Made by a program: the position numbers and the translations under genes. DNA of 64,000 nt from Diphasiastrum complanatum. Its lineage: Eukaryota > Streptophyta > Lycopodiopsida > Lycopodiales > Lycopodiaceae. The notes under the pieces were generated by a model. That model was given only the letters and a program-made list of their open reading frames with translations. It did not search any database and was not told the DNA's origin. This document shows, piece by piece, positions 1-10,466 of the stretch. The stretch covers positions 18,188,718 through 18,252,717 of the forward strand of contig CM055107.1 of NCBI GenBank assembly GCA_029204225.1, read 5' to 3'. The stretch's first letter is position 1. Every line of letters begins with the position of its first letter.

Positions 1-1069
1 GCCCCACTGAGGTGGCCATCACTTGTGCAACCGGCTACCGTTGATGGGTGTGTCGAAAGGCGTCCCATCTAGCTTCTCCAAATTCACGGCTCCATGATTC
101 AAAATCTCTTTGATCCAATAAGGAACTTCACTTGTGAATTTTTATTTCCCCTTGATTGCCTTGGTCTTATACATCAGGACTAGATCTCTAGATCAAAGAT
201 CTTTCTTTTGTAACCTGCGACCATGCCATGCTTGGCGTCTTTTCTTTTCAGCTACCAGTGCATGTATAGCTAGTAAGCGTGTTTCATAGAGCTTATGCAG
301 AGCTGTGGCGTAATTGTAGAGATCTGGATTCATCAAGATGTTGCGTTGTGGCAATCCTTAATGAAGGGACTGAAAATTCTAGTGGCATTACAGCATCCTG
401 ACCATAAACCAATTGGAATGGTGTTTGATTAGTGCTTCCCTTATATGCTATCTTGAATGCCCATAGAGCAGCATGCAACTTGTGTTCCCAATCCAATCTA
501 CTAGCTTCAACTATTTTCTTGAGTACGCTACACAGGATATTATTGAATGACTCTACTTGCTCATTACCGCAAGGATAATAAGGCATACTGGTTCTATGGA
601 TCATGAAGACTTCCTCCAACAAGACCTTGATGGTCTCATTGATGAAATGACTCCCGCGATCGCTGACTATCTCTACTGGGCATCCAAAGTGCACAATGAT
701 ATTTTCATAAAAAAACTTGGCAATGGTCCTAGCATCAGCTACTCTCACTACCTTGGCTTTGACCCACTTGGTGAGGTAGTCGGTGGCCACGATTATATAT
801 CGGACTTGGGTACTTCTGACAATAGCAGGGTGAATTGGACCAGTATAATTCAATCTCCACTTTTCAAATGGTGCTTGGGCTAAGACTGGGTGCAGAAGGT
901 CATAATTCAATCTTGTTGGCCTCCTTGCCCTTTGGCACACATCACATTTCCTCAGGTATTCCTTCGTATTCTTATGAATCGTTGGCCACCAGTATCCTGA
1001 TTGCAGGATCTTGCAAACTATAATGTCGGATGCAAAATGACCTTGTCCCATGCCTTCATGTGAAAGCAA
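1..1069 (-). pseudogene. Ty3/gypsy integrase fragment, Tat/Athila-like
   Basis: Minus-strand reading shows a retroviral-type integrase that would insert element cDNA into the host genome. At 293-1069 there is an HHCC zinc finger (H..H then CDVCQ), and a DDE core with D in ATDYLTKW, D in VSDRGSHF and E in GNEQVESFN, so the catalytic triad is kept. Weaker reading continues through a stop toward position 1 with basic, GPF-like C-terminal sequence, so the element runs off the left edge. The core wording resembles plant Tat/Athila integrases. It is the downstream part of the same relic as the reverse transcriptase/RNase H at 1070-2214. Stops and frame changes make it a pseudogene. Confidence 0.88.
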
Positions 1070-2214
1070 AATGATTTGGGTGTCCTCATGAGGAAGAATA
1101 CATCGTCAAAGAATCCCATCTGGTCCTCTTCTGTACAATTGGCCCGCAATCAGCTGATAAGGTCTAGCTTTCAAAATCAACTTTCACTGTTCCGCCTTGG
1201 ATAATGATTTGTCTGGTTGGCCCCTCATTAGATATTCAACTATGTCGACGGCCCATTCTAATACTGTTTCAACGTAAAATAAGACAACATCAGGTTGCTC
1301 ATCGTCAGGCTGGGTTGCAATTTCCTTTTCCTTGATTTGTGATACATGATCCACCGTGTAGTATTGTTTTTCCTTGCGAACTACTATCCGAAAATCAAAC
1401 TCCAACAATAGGAGTAACCATCGAGTGATTCTCCATGTGTTGTAGGTTTTGTTGACAAGATAGAGCAAGGGTTGATGGTCCGTATAAAAGACAGTGTGTG
1501 GCCATCAAATAGTGACGAAAATTCTTAACCGCATATATCATTGCCAGTGCCTCCCGCTCTGTGATTGAATAGTTTATTTCTGTATCACTGAGTTGTCGGC
1601 TTGCAAATCAGATCAAAAAATCATTTTTGTGTTCTTTTGGCTGGGTTAAGACTGCTCCAACTGCATACTTCGATGCGTTCGTATGCACATGAAACTCAAA
1701 GGACCAATTGGGCGGGCATAAGATTGGTGTTGAGACCATTGCATCTTTAAGTTTCTGAAAAGCCTTTAGGGCTTCCTTATTCCAATGTGGATCCGTTGTG
1801 AGTTTGTAAATTGGTCGTGCCAAATCCGCAAAATCTAGGATGAAAATCCTATAATAGTTAGCATGACCCATAAAGATGTAGACCTTGCGGATCGTTCTTG
1901 GTGGTGGTATCAACAATGATCCTGATTTTCGATAGATCTGTGGTGATCCCGTGTCTAGATACTATATGGCCCAGAATCAAGCCATGTGTAACCCAAAATT
2001 GACATTTTTCTGGATTCAAGGAGATCTGGAATTCGCGGTATTTTTGTAGCACCTTCTCCAGATTCAATAAGTGTTTAGATTTTGTTCCATGCATGCACGA
2101 ATCATCGATGAAAATTTCCAAATTTTTTTGCAAATACTCTTTGGAGAGAGGATGAAATCCTCTCAATTTTTGCTCAAAATTTATCAGAATTTTTTGACAT
2201 TGTTGATTACTCAT
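1070..2214 (-). pseudogene. Ty3/gypsy reverse transcriptase and RNase H relic
   Basis: Minus-strand pieces in several frames. From 2214 downward comes the palm of reverse transcriptase: IFIDDSCMHGTK (the DD pair of the YxDD box) and LNPEKCQFW...LGHIVSRHGI. The thumb/connection region follows at 1916-1608 (GHANYYRIFILDFADLARPI) with an RNase H-like start, FHVHTNASKYAVGAVL. RNase H sequence continues through frame shifts at about 1470-1570 (EREALAMIYAVKNFRHYL, then VFYTDHQPLLYLVNK). The upstream half of reverse transcriptase is absent: at about 2214 the frame gives way to an unrelated plus-strand family. It is not the missing 3' half of the gypsy element at 3600-6995, because both carry the same LNxEKCQxWVTHG block. 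Confidence 0.85.
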
Positions 2215-2217
2215 ATG

Positions 2218-3023
2218 ATGACCTTGAAAGTGAGATAGATTATGATAAAGATGGCAATTGGAAATCTGGCAATGAGGCCTTGGAGGCCATGATTGAAAAA
2301 TCTAAAGCCTAAGAAAAAACTTTGCCTATAGAGGAGGAATTTTTGGAATTTCAAAAAAGATATCCCCCTAGGGCTAGATATATCCCCTCCAAAAATGTAG
2401 AGGCCATTGGAGGACATGACATTAGTAGAGCAAACGTCGTTGATTACGTTGATTATGATCTGGTAAGTAGATATTATATTGGTATTGATATTGTTCAGTT
2501 TTCTTATTTTTTATTGGTATTGATATTGTTCAGTTTTCTTATTGAATTTGCAGTGTTATGTATCATTCTAAATTTATTTTCTTTTCTCGTTTACAGGATG
2601 CTATTGAAATAGATACCTTTGGTATTAAACATGGAGGCATCCGAGTGTATCAGCCAGGAGAAAAGATGTTTCTCTATCTCATTATTTGAAAAACGTTCAA
2701 AATAATGAGATTTGTATATATCATTCATCTTATAATCCATATGCAACCACTGTCATTATGGCCATCAAATCATTATAGGAGGCCATAAGTATGCAAGAAG
2801 AACATATAAAATAATTTTTGTGAAGAGAGATTTGGCTATTAAGATATTGGGTTATACTCCCAGTGAGACTACGAAAAGATCATCTACAATGGCCCTTTAT
2901 TCGGGTTGCATTGATATGACCAAGAGGAAAAATTTAGAATTTTTGGATCCATATGAAAGGAGATTATTCCTTCATGACAATACCATCCGTCTAAATCTTG
3001 AAGAGGATGATGATGATAATTAA
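2218..3023 (+). pseudogene. Unrecognised two-exon gene family, copy 1 (degenerate)
   Basis: I do not recognise the family. Plus-strand acidic sequence opens at about 2200 (DYSYDDLESEIDYDKDG) and continues through one stop to PIEEEFLEFQKRYPPRARYI and a donor GTAAGT at 2464. An AT-rich intron of about 130 bp ends in TTTACAG before GATGCTATTG at about 2597. The second exon has frame shifts and then the clean stretch 2820-3023, KRDLAIKILGY ... LDPYERRLFLHD, with an acidic EEDDDDN tail. Copy 2 at 9660-10466 shares the block order, the IKILGY and LDPYER motifs and the intron position. The shared spliceosomal-type intron argues against a processed retrocopy. Function unknown; the context suggests a DNA-transposon-encoded protein. 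Confidence 0.5.
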
Positions 3024-3091
3024 ATAGTTTTTTGTAATAAATTTCTGATATATTACAAGGATCTCTCTTTTGTAATGAATTTGAATGCCTT

Positions 3092-3340
3092 TCAAAATAT
3101 CGTAATACTTGGCGAATTTTTAGCTTGATATCTAAATTGTGCTCTTCTGTAAAACCACTGAAAAAGTTGAACTAAATATTTATTTCTTGAATTGTGTCCT
3201 CCATGATTTGTTGCTCTATGAAATGCTCCCCATGCTTGCCAATGAGATTTTTCCATGCCTTGTGATGACCAGATACTTAAGCTCCCATATTCCTTTGCAA
3301 AATAAGTTGCATGATGAAGAAGGATGTGCTGCAAACAATA
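3092..3340 (-). pseudogene. Transposase-like C-terminal fragment, copy 1
   Basis: The minus strand encodes SLSIWSSQGMEKSHWQA followed by AFHRATNHGG and LFQWFYRRAQ. The same block occurs on the minus strand at about 10580-10750 (SIWSSQGMEKSHWQARAAFH ... LFQWFYRR), again just downstream of and convergent with a copy of the LDPYER gene. The invariant SSQGMEKSH...HGG...FxWFYRR pattern looks like the C-terminal part of an uncharacterised transposase-type protein, but I cannot name the superfamily and saw no full DDE triad. It is truncated. Confidence 0.4.
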
Positions 3341-3401
3341 GTTTTGATTAGTTACATCAGTAGAAAAAATTACTAGATAAGGATATAGATTAGCACCAAT
3401 T

Positions 3402-3590
3402 GTGGAAAAGAGACAAGTGTGGACCAATTTAGACAAACTCATAGGTGTTATCAGGAAAGAAAATCTATCATCAGAAGATATGAGTACTTTGCAAAATCAT
3501 TGCACCACATTTGTAAAATCTGTACATGATTGTTGGGGAAAAGACAATGTTACTCATTACATGGTGCTAATCTATATCATTATCTAGTAA
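3402..3590 (+). pseudogene. Fragment of the same transposase-like family, inverted
   Basis: The plus strand encodes VWTNLDKLIGVIRKENLS ... FVKSVHDCWGKDNVTHYM. It is clearly related to minus-strand 11096-10863 (VWKKLDNMVKYLRKDKFS ... WGVDHITHYM). In copy 2 this block and the SSQGMEKSH block lie on the same strand, but here they lie on opposite strands, so a small inversion or separate insertion has occurred between about 3340 and 3400. The reading ends just before the gypsy element that starts at about 3600. Confidence 0.4.
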
Positions 3591-3609
3591 TTTTCTCATT
3601 CAGATAGAT

Positions 3610-6600
3610 TTTGAATGATAAGGATCTTTTCAGGGTCAGTGGCAATGCCATTTCATGAGATAATATGTCCTAACACAATACCATGGGTTACCCAGATCTG
3701 GCATTTTTCAGAATTAAGAGAGATACTGAAGCGTTGACACTGGATAAAAAAAAAATTGAGCACAGATAGATGACGTATTTATTCGAAATGTGCTCCTAAA
3801 TCGTCCAAGTAAACTTCTAAGGTATTGCCCATCTGCTGAGAAAAGGCCGCTTACATAACATGTTGGAAGGTGCTAGGAGCATTGTAGAGAACAAAAGGCA
3901 TGACTTTCCAGCAGAAGGTTCCCCATTCTGTGACAAAGGGAGTTTTGTGTTGATCTTCTTCAGCGATTTGGATCATATTATATCTGCTAAAGCCATCTAA
4001 GAAGGAATAAGCCTCATCTCCTGCTAGATTTTCTAAGATGGATTCTCCGAAAGGTAGTGGAAAATGATCACGTTCAGTGACGGCGTTAAGTTTTTTAAAA
4101 TCGACACAGATCTGGAGTTTTTCATTTTTCTTGGGGACGATGACAATCGGGGAGACCCACTCAGTATGCTCAATTTCATAGATAAATCCCGCATCTAAGG
4201 GGCGTTGTAATTCTTCTTTGATCTTGGACTTATAGATGGGATTGCATATGTATGGACGACTCGTAGTGGGCCTCGCACCCGGTTTAAGTGGGATACGATG
4301 CACAACTACTTGGGGTGAGACGCCTTTCATGTCTTTATAGGTCCAGGCAAAGATATGTCGATATTTTCGCAGGAGCTTTTCAAGCCGTCTTCGTTGTTTG
4401 CGATTGAGATGAGCTCCGATGTGGACAAGATATTCGTGGGTTTCATTTGGCTCACTCAAGAAAAGGGTTATGGTTTGTGCAGGGCCTTCGTAGGGTGAAT
4501 TACCATTCGGCTCACGTTGAGTTTGGGGTAATCTGATTGTGACATCCTCAATCGTATAGTCCTTAAAGTATGCAGGAACATCATGGGCTGGAGATTCGAG
4601 AGGGGCCTTGCCTTTATCTTGCTGAGATGGTGCTTTTTCGGGGACTGGTGTAGGGCTAGAGGCAATTTCAAAAACTTTCTGAACAATTGTGATGTCACCC
4701 GACGGTTGAATTTGAAGTGGTTTTTTCATTTTCTCTTTCATAGTATGACCACGTGGTTGAGGTTTCGGTGGTGGAGAGACAGTTGGTATGTCATGGAGGA
4801 TCTCGTCATCAATTTGAAAGATAGTCTCCTCCTCACAGAGATCCCATGGATAGTGTGGGCATTTGGGACGGTAGAATTTTGTCTCAAGTTTTTCAATTGC
4901 AACCTTGGCAACGGATTCCACCTTGGAAGCAAGTTGCGGATAGGTCTTCGGGGGAAGTGCTTCCATATAGTTGAGGATCTGAATATCAGAAATGTCCGTA
5001 TCTTCTGGGCAATTCTGAATTTGTAAGACGTTCTTGTCATCAATGAATAAATCGTCTGATTCATTAGTAGATAGCCATGCAACATTGTGTAGAAGAATAT
5101 CGATAAAATTGATATTGATGATGGGTGTATCCAGATCAGGTAATTGGTCGTGATCGATTGGGTGTAGAGAGGTACAATTATCCTGATGTTGAGCACAGTA
5201 ATCGGCATTCACACAATCAATGGTAGCTAGACTGTGACTCCAGTTTATGATATCAGTAGATTTAACATAATGACCTTTTTCGTGGCTGGACTGGTATGGC
5301 TCAAATACTGAGTTGGTGGATGAGGATCTCTCGTCATGGATGCGTGCAGGTTTGAGTTTACCCGTTGAATCAATGGTGACAGAACTGTCACGATTACCAA
5401 AAGTGACTCGTCCTTTGTTCCAGTCATGAACGACTCGTGCATTGGTGAGCCACGGACGACCAAGTAGTAATTTATAAGAATAGACATTATTGGGAATATC
5501 AAGTACTACAAGATCAACAGAAAACTTGAGACCTCCTAGTTTGATCAGCACGTGCGGAAGGAAACCGGTAGGTCGGACCACACTTTGATCAGCCATTCGA
5601 AGCTGACAAGTAGGTTTGGCTAGGTTGTCTCTCAAATTCCATTCCATCATGAGGGATGTGGAAATGATATTAACCCCGGAACCTCCATCGAGTACTGCTA
5701 AAACTTCACGGGATTGATGATGGGTAGCTGAGATTTTGATGTTGCCTCGTTCGCTGAGTGGATTGGTTAGATGTAAGGGCATTTCAGGCAACTCGTCAAT
5801 AGTGGTGGTGGTATTGGATTGGATCTGTTGTTTCCACTGGCCAGCATGCTTCCAGAGTACATGGAAGGGAAGGGTGACATTGGCTTGTAGTAAATCTCCC
5901 CAGACTTCGGTACTTTCAAAGGGCTTGTGAGGTACTTTATGGGAAGAGGAAGATTGTTGGTCTGCATTGCGGATTTGCTGGCGATACTCATGATGCAGCC
6001 GAATTTTTTTAGATGGGTGAGAATAAACTATCGGGGTTGAATCATCACTTGGAGGAACCGCTTGCGGTTGAGTTTTGTTGGGTGCAAGTGTAGGGGTTTG
6101 GCGTTGGGTTTGTGCCCGAGTCAAGACCCAAGCAGAATGTGTTTCGATTGATAAGGTTTCTACTTGCACTGAACAGACAGGAGTGGTTGGCTTAGATCGG
6201 GATGGACAGTCCTTCACGTGATGTTCAATATCACAATTTTCACAAGCTGGAGGAAAGCAGAGTTTATCTGGGCAGCGAATACTAGGATGTTTACCTGCAT
6301 AGATAAAGCATCCTCGTATTGTGGGTAGTTGATGTGTAGGAAAGACAGCTTGGTTTGGGTTGTAAGCTTGGGCATTGGGATCCACCGATTGAGCATTAGA
6401 ATCATAGGTATAATAAACAACCGTTTCAGTAGAGTATTGCGGTTGAGTATTATCTTCCACATAGTAGGTGGCTGGATCGATGGTATTCGGATCAAGATAA
6501 TGGACAACATTTTGTGGGGCAAGTTGGTTAACAACAATTGATTTGGTGCAGGTGGTCGTGGTTGGTAAACCCCTGGTCGTGGCAGAGGTTGTTGTGGCGG

Positions 6601-6670
6601 GTACGGGCGGTAAGCTCGATAGATGGTTGGTCTGGTAGCTGCTGGAAAATGATTTTGTAGTTGAGGGCAT
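3610..6670 (-). pseudogene. Protease-reverse transcriptase polyprotein of gypsy copy A
   Basis: Open for about 939 codons (6670-3851), then a stop, then readable to about 3610. Zinc-knuckle remnants come first: CFIYAGKHPSIRC, where the second Cys of the knuckle is now Tyr, and an intact CENCDIEHHVKDC. The aspartic protease follows with active-site VLDGGSGVNII and a later LLLGRPWL segment, then a Pro-rich linker. Reverse transcriptase has WVSPIVIVPKK, CVDFKKLNAV, DHFPLPFGESILENLAG and FLDGFSRYNMIQI. After a stop replacing the Gln seen in copy B, YLDD and ISLNSEKCQIWVTHG follow. DGGS in the protease and HFPLPF in the polymerase suit the Tat/Athila side of plant Ty3/gypsy. The long surviving frame suggests a fairly young insertion. 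Confidence 0.88.
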
Positions 6671-6978
6671 TCATTAGCAGTTTGATGAAATGAAAGATCG
6701 GGGTCTGTTAGGGCTGCAGACAGACTGGCGAATTCTGATATACCTTTTTGATTGTGAAAATGGTCACTTGGGTCACTTCTTTTGAAGAAAATGCCCAAGT
6801 TGACTCTTTTGTTGCTTCCCCCCGGTTTGAGAAGTTGCTTCGCAGCTCGTGTAGGACCTGGAGAGACGACGCGTGCTATATGTTGGTAGATAGAGATAAG
6901 CACACAAGCAAACAGACAACACGGAAGCAAAAAACAAAAGAAAAAGGAGAAGAAGCTAGGTAGAAAAATACTTAAAAA

Positions 6979-6994
6979 GCGGCAACGGCACCAA
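6979..6994 (-). other. Primer-binding site of gypsy copy A
   Basis: On the minus strand the LTR ends in TTCCAACA and is followed at once by TTGGTGCCGTTGCCGC. Tat/Athila elements typically carry TGGCGCCGTTGCCGGGGA, complementary to a tRNA-Asp 3' end. This site matches that form with a C-to-T change and a diverged 3' edge. It fixes the inner LTR border at 6995. Confidence 0.75.
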
Positions 6995-7620
6995 TGTTGG
7001 AAGTATTTCTAGTGTGTGCGGTGGCTAGATCTACTTACATGTGTAGTATAGGGATGTAGAGATTCGTCCACTTTTTAAGTTTCTACCAAGGTTCAAACAG
7101 AAATGCAAAACTAAGAAGTAATGATGGAAGCACTGAGGCTTACCCAACGAGTACTCAAAACGGAAAGGAAACTATCTAAGGTGACAAAATACAAACCCTT
7201 GCTAAGGCTTACCCAACCAATGAAAAGGAGGCACGAGGAGGCCCGAGATTTAGATAAGTTAGATCAGATTTAATTATGGATCAACCTGGTTAAATTAGGA
7301 AGGTGTCCCTGTCCCTTAGCATAGATAGGTGATAACTTTCAGAATAGGTAGTAAATGGCTAGATAGGTTAGCAAGTACCCGCGAAACCCTATATACAATA
7401 AATCCCGCCTTATATAAATTGTCATGCCTTGTACAAAACCAGTGTAAAAATCCCGGCCCTACTCACCCTCTCCCATCTTCCTTGTAAAATGCCCAAAGGT
7501 ACTCTGAATAGTCTGGAAAGAGCCATATTGCTACTTTGGGCAGTCACTATCCTTGTCATTGTTGTCCTCTGTTGCACTTCAACGCATGATCAAATCGGTC
7601 TAGGAAAATTTTAACCGAAA
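6995..7620 (-). repeat. 5' LTR of gypsy copy A (outer end not defined)
   Basis: The inner end is set by the CCAACA terminus and the primer-binding site. Reading the minus strand, a TATA element TTTATATAAGG lies at 7418-7408, about 410 bases upstream of the LTR end, as expected for the U3/R promoter. The last 320 bases or so match the 3' LTR of copy B (about 49420-49740): shared CTCGGGCCTCCT, GTGGACGAATCTCTACATC and AGAAATACTTCCAACA. I could not place the outer TG end exactly; 7620 is an estimate. Confidence 0.7.
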
Positions 7621-7639
7621 CACAAGTTAGGCTCATTCT

Positions 7640-8373
7640 GGACAAAATTTGCTATTTTTAGTAAACAACAGGATGTTCTTATTAGAAAATCTCATAAATC
7701 TAGCAATCATTTGAGAAACAGTGTTCAAAGTAGTTGGCCAACCACTTCATATGACTGAATTATACAAATTAGAATATGGTGAGCTCAATTACAACGATTG
7801 CAATAATATTTTCCTTGATATTGAAAATGTTCTGAAATACATTATTTGATTCTATAAACTAGACAAACATCAAGTAAATGGAAAGATCAGTATTGTTATA
7901 AAATTGGATGAATCTGAAATCATCAAGGGTCAGAAGCTTAAATGTGTGAGTGTCACTTTGATGAATAAAATTTCAGATACAGATGATCGAACGTTTAGTG
8001 TTCAATCGAAAAATCACATATGGTGATTGGCAGCATTCCAGGTATACATTTCAATTTTCATTTAGAATATCTATATTAACAATTCATATCTTGACAGTTT
8101 TTATTGACATGTCATGCATTACTTGTTTCTCTACAGGTCTTGAAAGAGGACCATAAAATATTATCATGGATATTTTCAAGAACAAATTATGGCGAGATTA
8201 TAAAGAGACGTTTGGAGGGTGAGAAATTTACAGTCGAAAACCATGGAAGTTTTCAAATTCAATGGCACCTTGCAGGGGATTTGAAAACATTAAAATGTAT
8301 GTATAATGTCTCTCATGGGGCAACATCAAAGCATCCATGTCTTCGGTATTTCCCAAACGACATCATGAAGTAG
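7640..8373 (+). pseudogene. Unrecognised transposase-like fragment (N-terminal/central part)
   Basis: Degenerate plus-strand coding sequence. Around 7860-8030 it reads roughly VNGKISIVIKLDESEIIKGQ and, in another frame, an NHIW-type ending. A clean stretch at 8104-8373 follows, ending SFQIQWHLAGDLKTLKC ... GATSKHPCLRYF. The GDLKTLKCMY...GA(T/N)SKxPCxxC/F pattern is one I associate with uncharacterised transposase-like proteins, but I cannot name the family. It lies 5' of the unknown gene at 9660, so together with 8605-9300 and 10463-11160 it may be part of one rearranged DNA transposon. Confidence 0.35.
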
Positions 8374-8604
8374 AGAATCAAATTCTCTATGTGTATTTGT
8401 AGCTGAGTTTAATTTTACACATAGAAAATTTGATACTCCCTCCTTATTTATCTTTACAAAAAGAATGTTGAGGCTCCAATGCCGACTGCAACAACCAAAA
8501 TACAAATATTGATAAATTCATATTTATGAAAAAGTTCCGTTCTTGTTAAAGCAATGAAGCATGCAACAATCCAGATGAAAGCAATAAAAACAAAAGAGCA
8601 ATCC

Positions 8605-9300
8605 TTACTTATTTTCATATGGAATCAAATAGAATTTTGCCATAGGACTGCACTCGATAAAATAGACAACCTTTTCAAATTTGGCTTCTTTCGCCTTTAT
8701 CGCTCCCATGAAAAATGGACTGACTACAAAAGCTATACCATGGGAATCGAAACTAATACTATTCTGCAAAAAAGAAACTCCGGCCTCTACTATTACATCT
8801 GAAATTTCTGAGGTCTTATCTTTTAGCTCGGCACAAAATTTGGGACCTAATCTAAAGCTTCTACGTGTTTCTTGAAGAAAAAAATCAAAAAAGTTGCCGG
8901 GAAAATCAATTTTGTTAGCTAGGTAGGCCTCGCATTGATTATAATGGTCAGAATAAAAAAAATCCTGGGCTAGATCGTATGGAATTCTCACAAAAAGATT
9001 ATGTACAAGAGCAGAAACAGAAGTGGAAACAATATTTACAGATTTCTTTGTTATTTTGTCTAGCTCCTCTTGGGTAATCAACACTTTTGGTGATGAAACC
9101 TGTTGAGGAGCTGGACGAATAACAGGAGGAGGAAGGGACGAAGATTCTCGATTTGAGTCAGATTCTTTAGCATCTGACTCAGAGCTCAGGAAGACACGGG
9201 GTCTCTTGGCCGGGATACGTCTAGGAGGAAGGGAAGCAGCTGGCCTTCGAGATCCAGCCTTCTTGGGACATGCTACTTTCTCTTCCTCCTAGAGGTAGTA
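8605..9300 (-). CDS. Hypothetical protein with basic Ser/Pro-rich N-terminal region
   Basis: I do not recognise it. The minus strand is open from about 9300 to 8605. The upstream part contains PPRRIPAKRPRVFLSSESDA and RESSSLPPPVIRPAPQQVSS: a basic nuclear-localisation-like KRPR patch and a flexible acidic/Pro linker. The last 159 residues (9084-8605) look globular: ITQEELDKITKKSVNIVS, then RIPYDLAQDFFYSDHYNQC and a hydrophobic FVVSPFFMGAIKAKEAKF, ending at a stop. It lies between fragments of the unknown transposon-like family and may be one of its accessory proteins. No start codon is convincing; an upstream exon is possible. Confidence 0.35.
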
Positions 9301-9659
9301 GGCACATTGATTCTATCCAGAGGCAGGTCTCTGGAGGTGCTGGCATTATCAACATGCAGACCAAAATATCTGTCTCGAAGCCTTTTGAGAATGATGAAAT
9401 CCTTTGGCATGATGGTGACACGGCACTACCAAAAGACAAGTATCCTCGAAAAACTGGGACAAAAAATCTTCTGCAGCACCTTGTAAGGCCTGCATGGTTG
9501 TCACGACAAAATGAACATTGAGCCCAAGTGATAGAGTGACATTCCGAACAGATCGGACGAAAGGAACTCTAGGTATCAACAATTCAGTTGATCTATGGAG
9601 AACTTTGAACGAAAGAATCGGATATCGGATCTTTTTTACTTCACTGAAGCTGAGACTCT

Positions 9660-10466
9660 TTGCATCTTGATGAATTTTCAGATATAATTGATTTTGATGC
9701 TGATGATCTTCTCCTTGGTGTTGACGATGTACATAATGATAAGTTTTATTCAGGGAAAGATTGCTTGAAAATGGCTGTGGAGGAAATGCGCAACAAAGAA
9801 GATAATCTACTTTCTGAGGAGGAGTTTCTTAGAATCCAAAGTCAACTTGGTTTTCCACAGCCAACTCTCTATTCACCAATAGTATTGACATCGAAAGGTG
9901 GACATAATATTGATGGAGAGACAATAATCAGAGAAGACAAAATCGAATGCGTAAGTTTTTGTCTCTTATCAAGTACTAGTAGATTTGTTATGTCAGATTA
10001 TATATTGGAGCTTACTTTGTGTTTTATCATTTCAGGATTCCTTGATGATTTCGCAATTCGTCGAAGAGGGCAAAGATCTTCTGCTGGAGAATTTTCAAGA
10101 GATCATGCACTGGGGCACTATTTGAAGTCTTTCAAGAATAATGAGATAAGTGTTGCCCGTTCAAAGTTTCATCAACATGGTGAAACTATGATTATGGCAA
10201 TCAAGGCATTGTCTCATTTTCTTGGAGGACATAATTTCAATAAGGTGCATAAAATAATTTTTGTAAAGAAAACTATTGCGGTTAAAATTTTAGGATATGG
10301 ACCAGTGAATTCCATGCTTAGATCATCTCATTTTGCAGTGTATGCTGCTTACATTGATCTGAGTAAGCATGAAAACTATGAGCTATTGGATCCATACGAA
10401 AGAAAAAAATTGTTGCATGATTCTAACTTGCAACTTTCATTGGAAAAAATATCGGAAGCAGATTAG
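9660..10466 (+). CDS. Unrecognised two-exon gene family, copy 2
   Basis: Function unknown. The first exon is acidic: DEFSDIIDFDADDLLLGVDD, EEEFLRIQSQLGFPQPTLY, then DGETIIREDKIEC and donor GTAAGT at 9951. The intron (about 9951-10034) ends TTTCAG. The second exon contains FAIRRRGQRSS, HALGHYLKSFKNNEIS, FLGGHNFNKVHKIIFVKK, IAVKILGYGP and LDPYERKKLLHD, ending EKISEAD at a stop. Reading through the intron happens to stay open, so an unspliced form cannot be excluded; the spliced frame of exon 2 meets an early TGA. Copy 1 at 2218-3023 has the same blocks and intron position. A convergent transposase-like fragment follows immediately, suggesting a DNA-transposon gene rather than a host gene. Confidence 0.45.
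   Translation: MHLDEFSDIIDFDADDLLLGVDDVHNDKFYSGKDCLKMAVEEMRNKEDNLLSEEEFLRIQSQLGFPQPTLYSPIVLTSKGGHNIDGETIIREDKIECVSFCLLSSTSRFVMSDYILELTLCFIISGFLDDFAIRRRGQRSSAGEFSRDHALGHYLKSFKNNEISVARSKFHQHGETMIMAIKALSHFLGGHNFNKVHKIIFVKKTIAVKILGYGPVNSMLRSSHFAVYAAYIDLSKHENYELLDPYERKKLLHDSNLQLSLEKISEAD

Larger units (their letters stand above)
3600..6995 (-). mobile_element. Ty3/gypsy (Tat/Athila-like) retrotransposon copy A, gag-less
   Basis: Internal region of an LTR retrotransposon on the minus strand, between the primer-binding site at 6979-6994 and a truncation at about 3600. In order: leader (6978 to about 6690), zinc-knuckle region, aspartic protease, long linker, and reverse transcriptase through YLDD. 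It is the same family as copy B (44871-49740, plus strand), with high identity in both leader and pol. The leader jumps straight to the zinc-knuckle codons TANECPQL at about 6680, so the gag core of about 1.3 kb found in copy B is missing. RNase H and integrase are also absent. It cannot be autonomous. Confidence 0.88.

Noticed and set aside
4583-5026. Plus-strand frame with a counterpart at 48114-48557
   Set aside because: Antisense shadow of the gypsy pol linker in both copies.
6748-6963. Plus-strand open frame, also found inverted at 44880-45086
   Set aside because: It is the antisense of the gypsy leader shared by copies A and B, not a gene.
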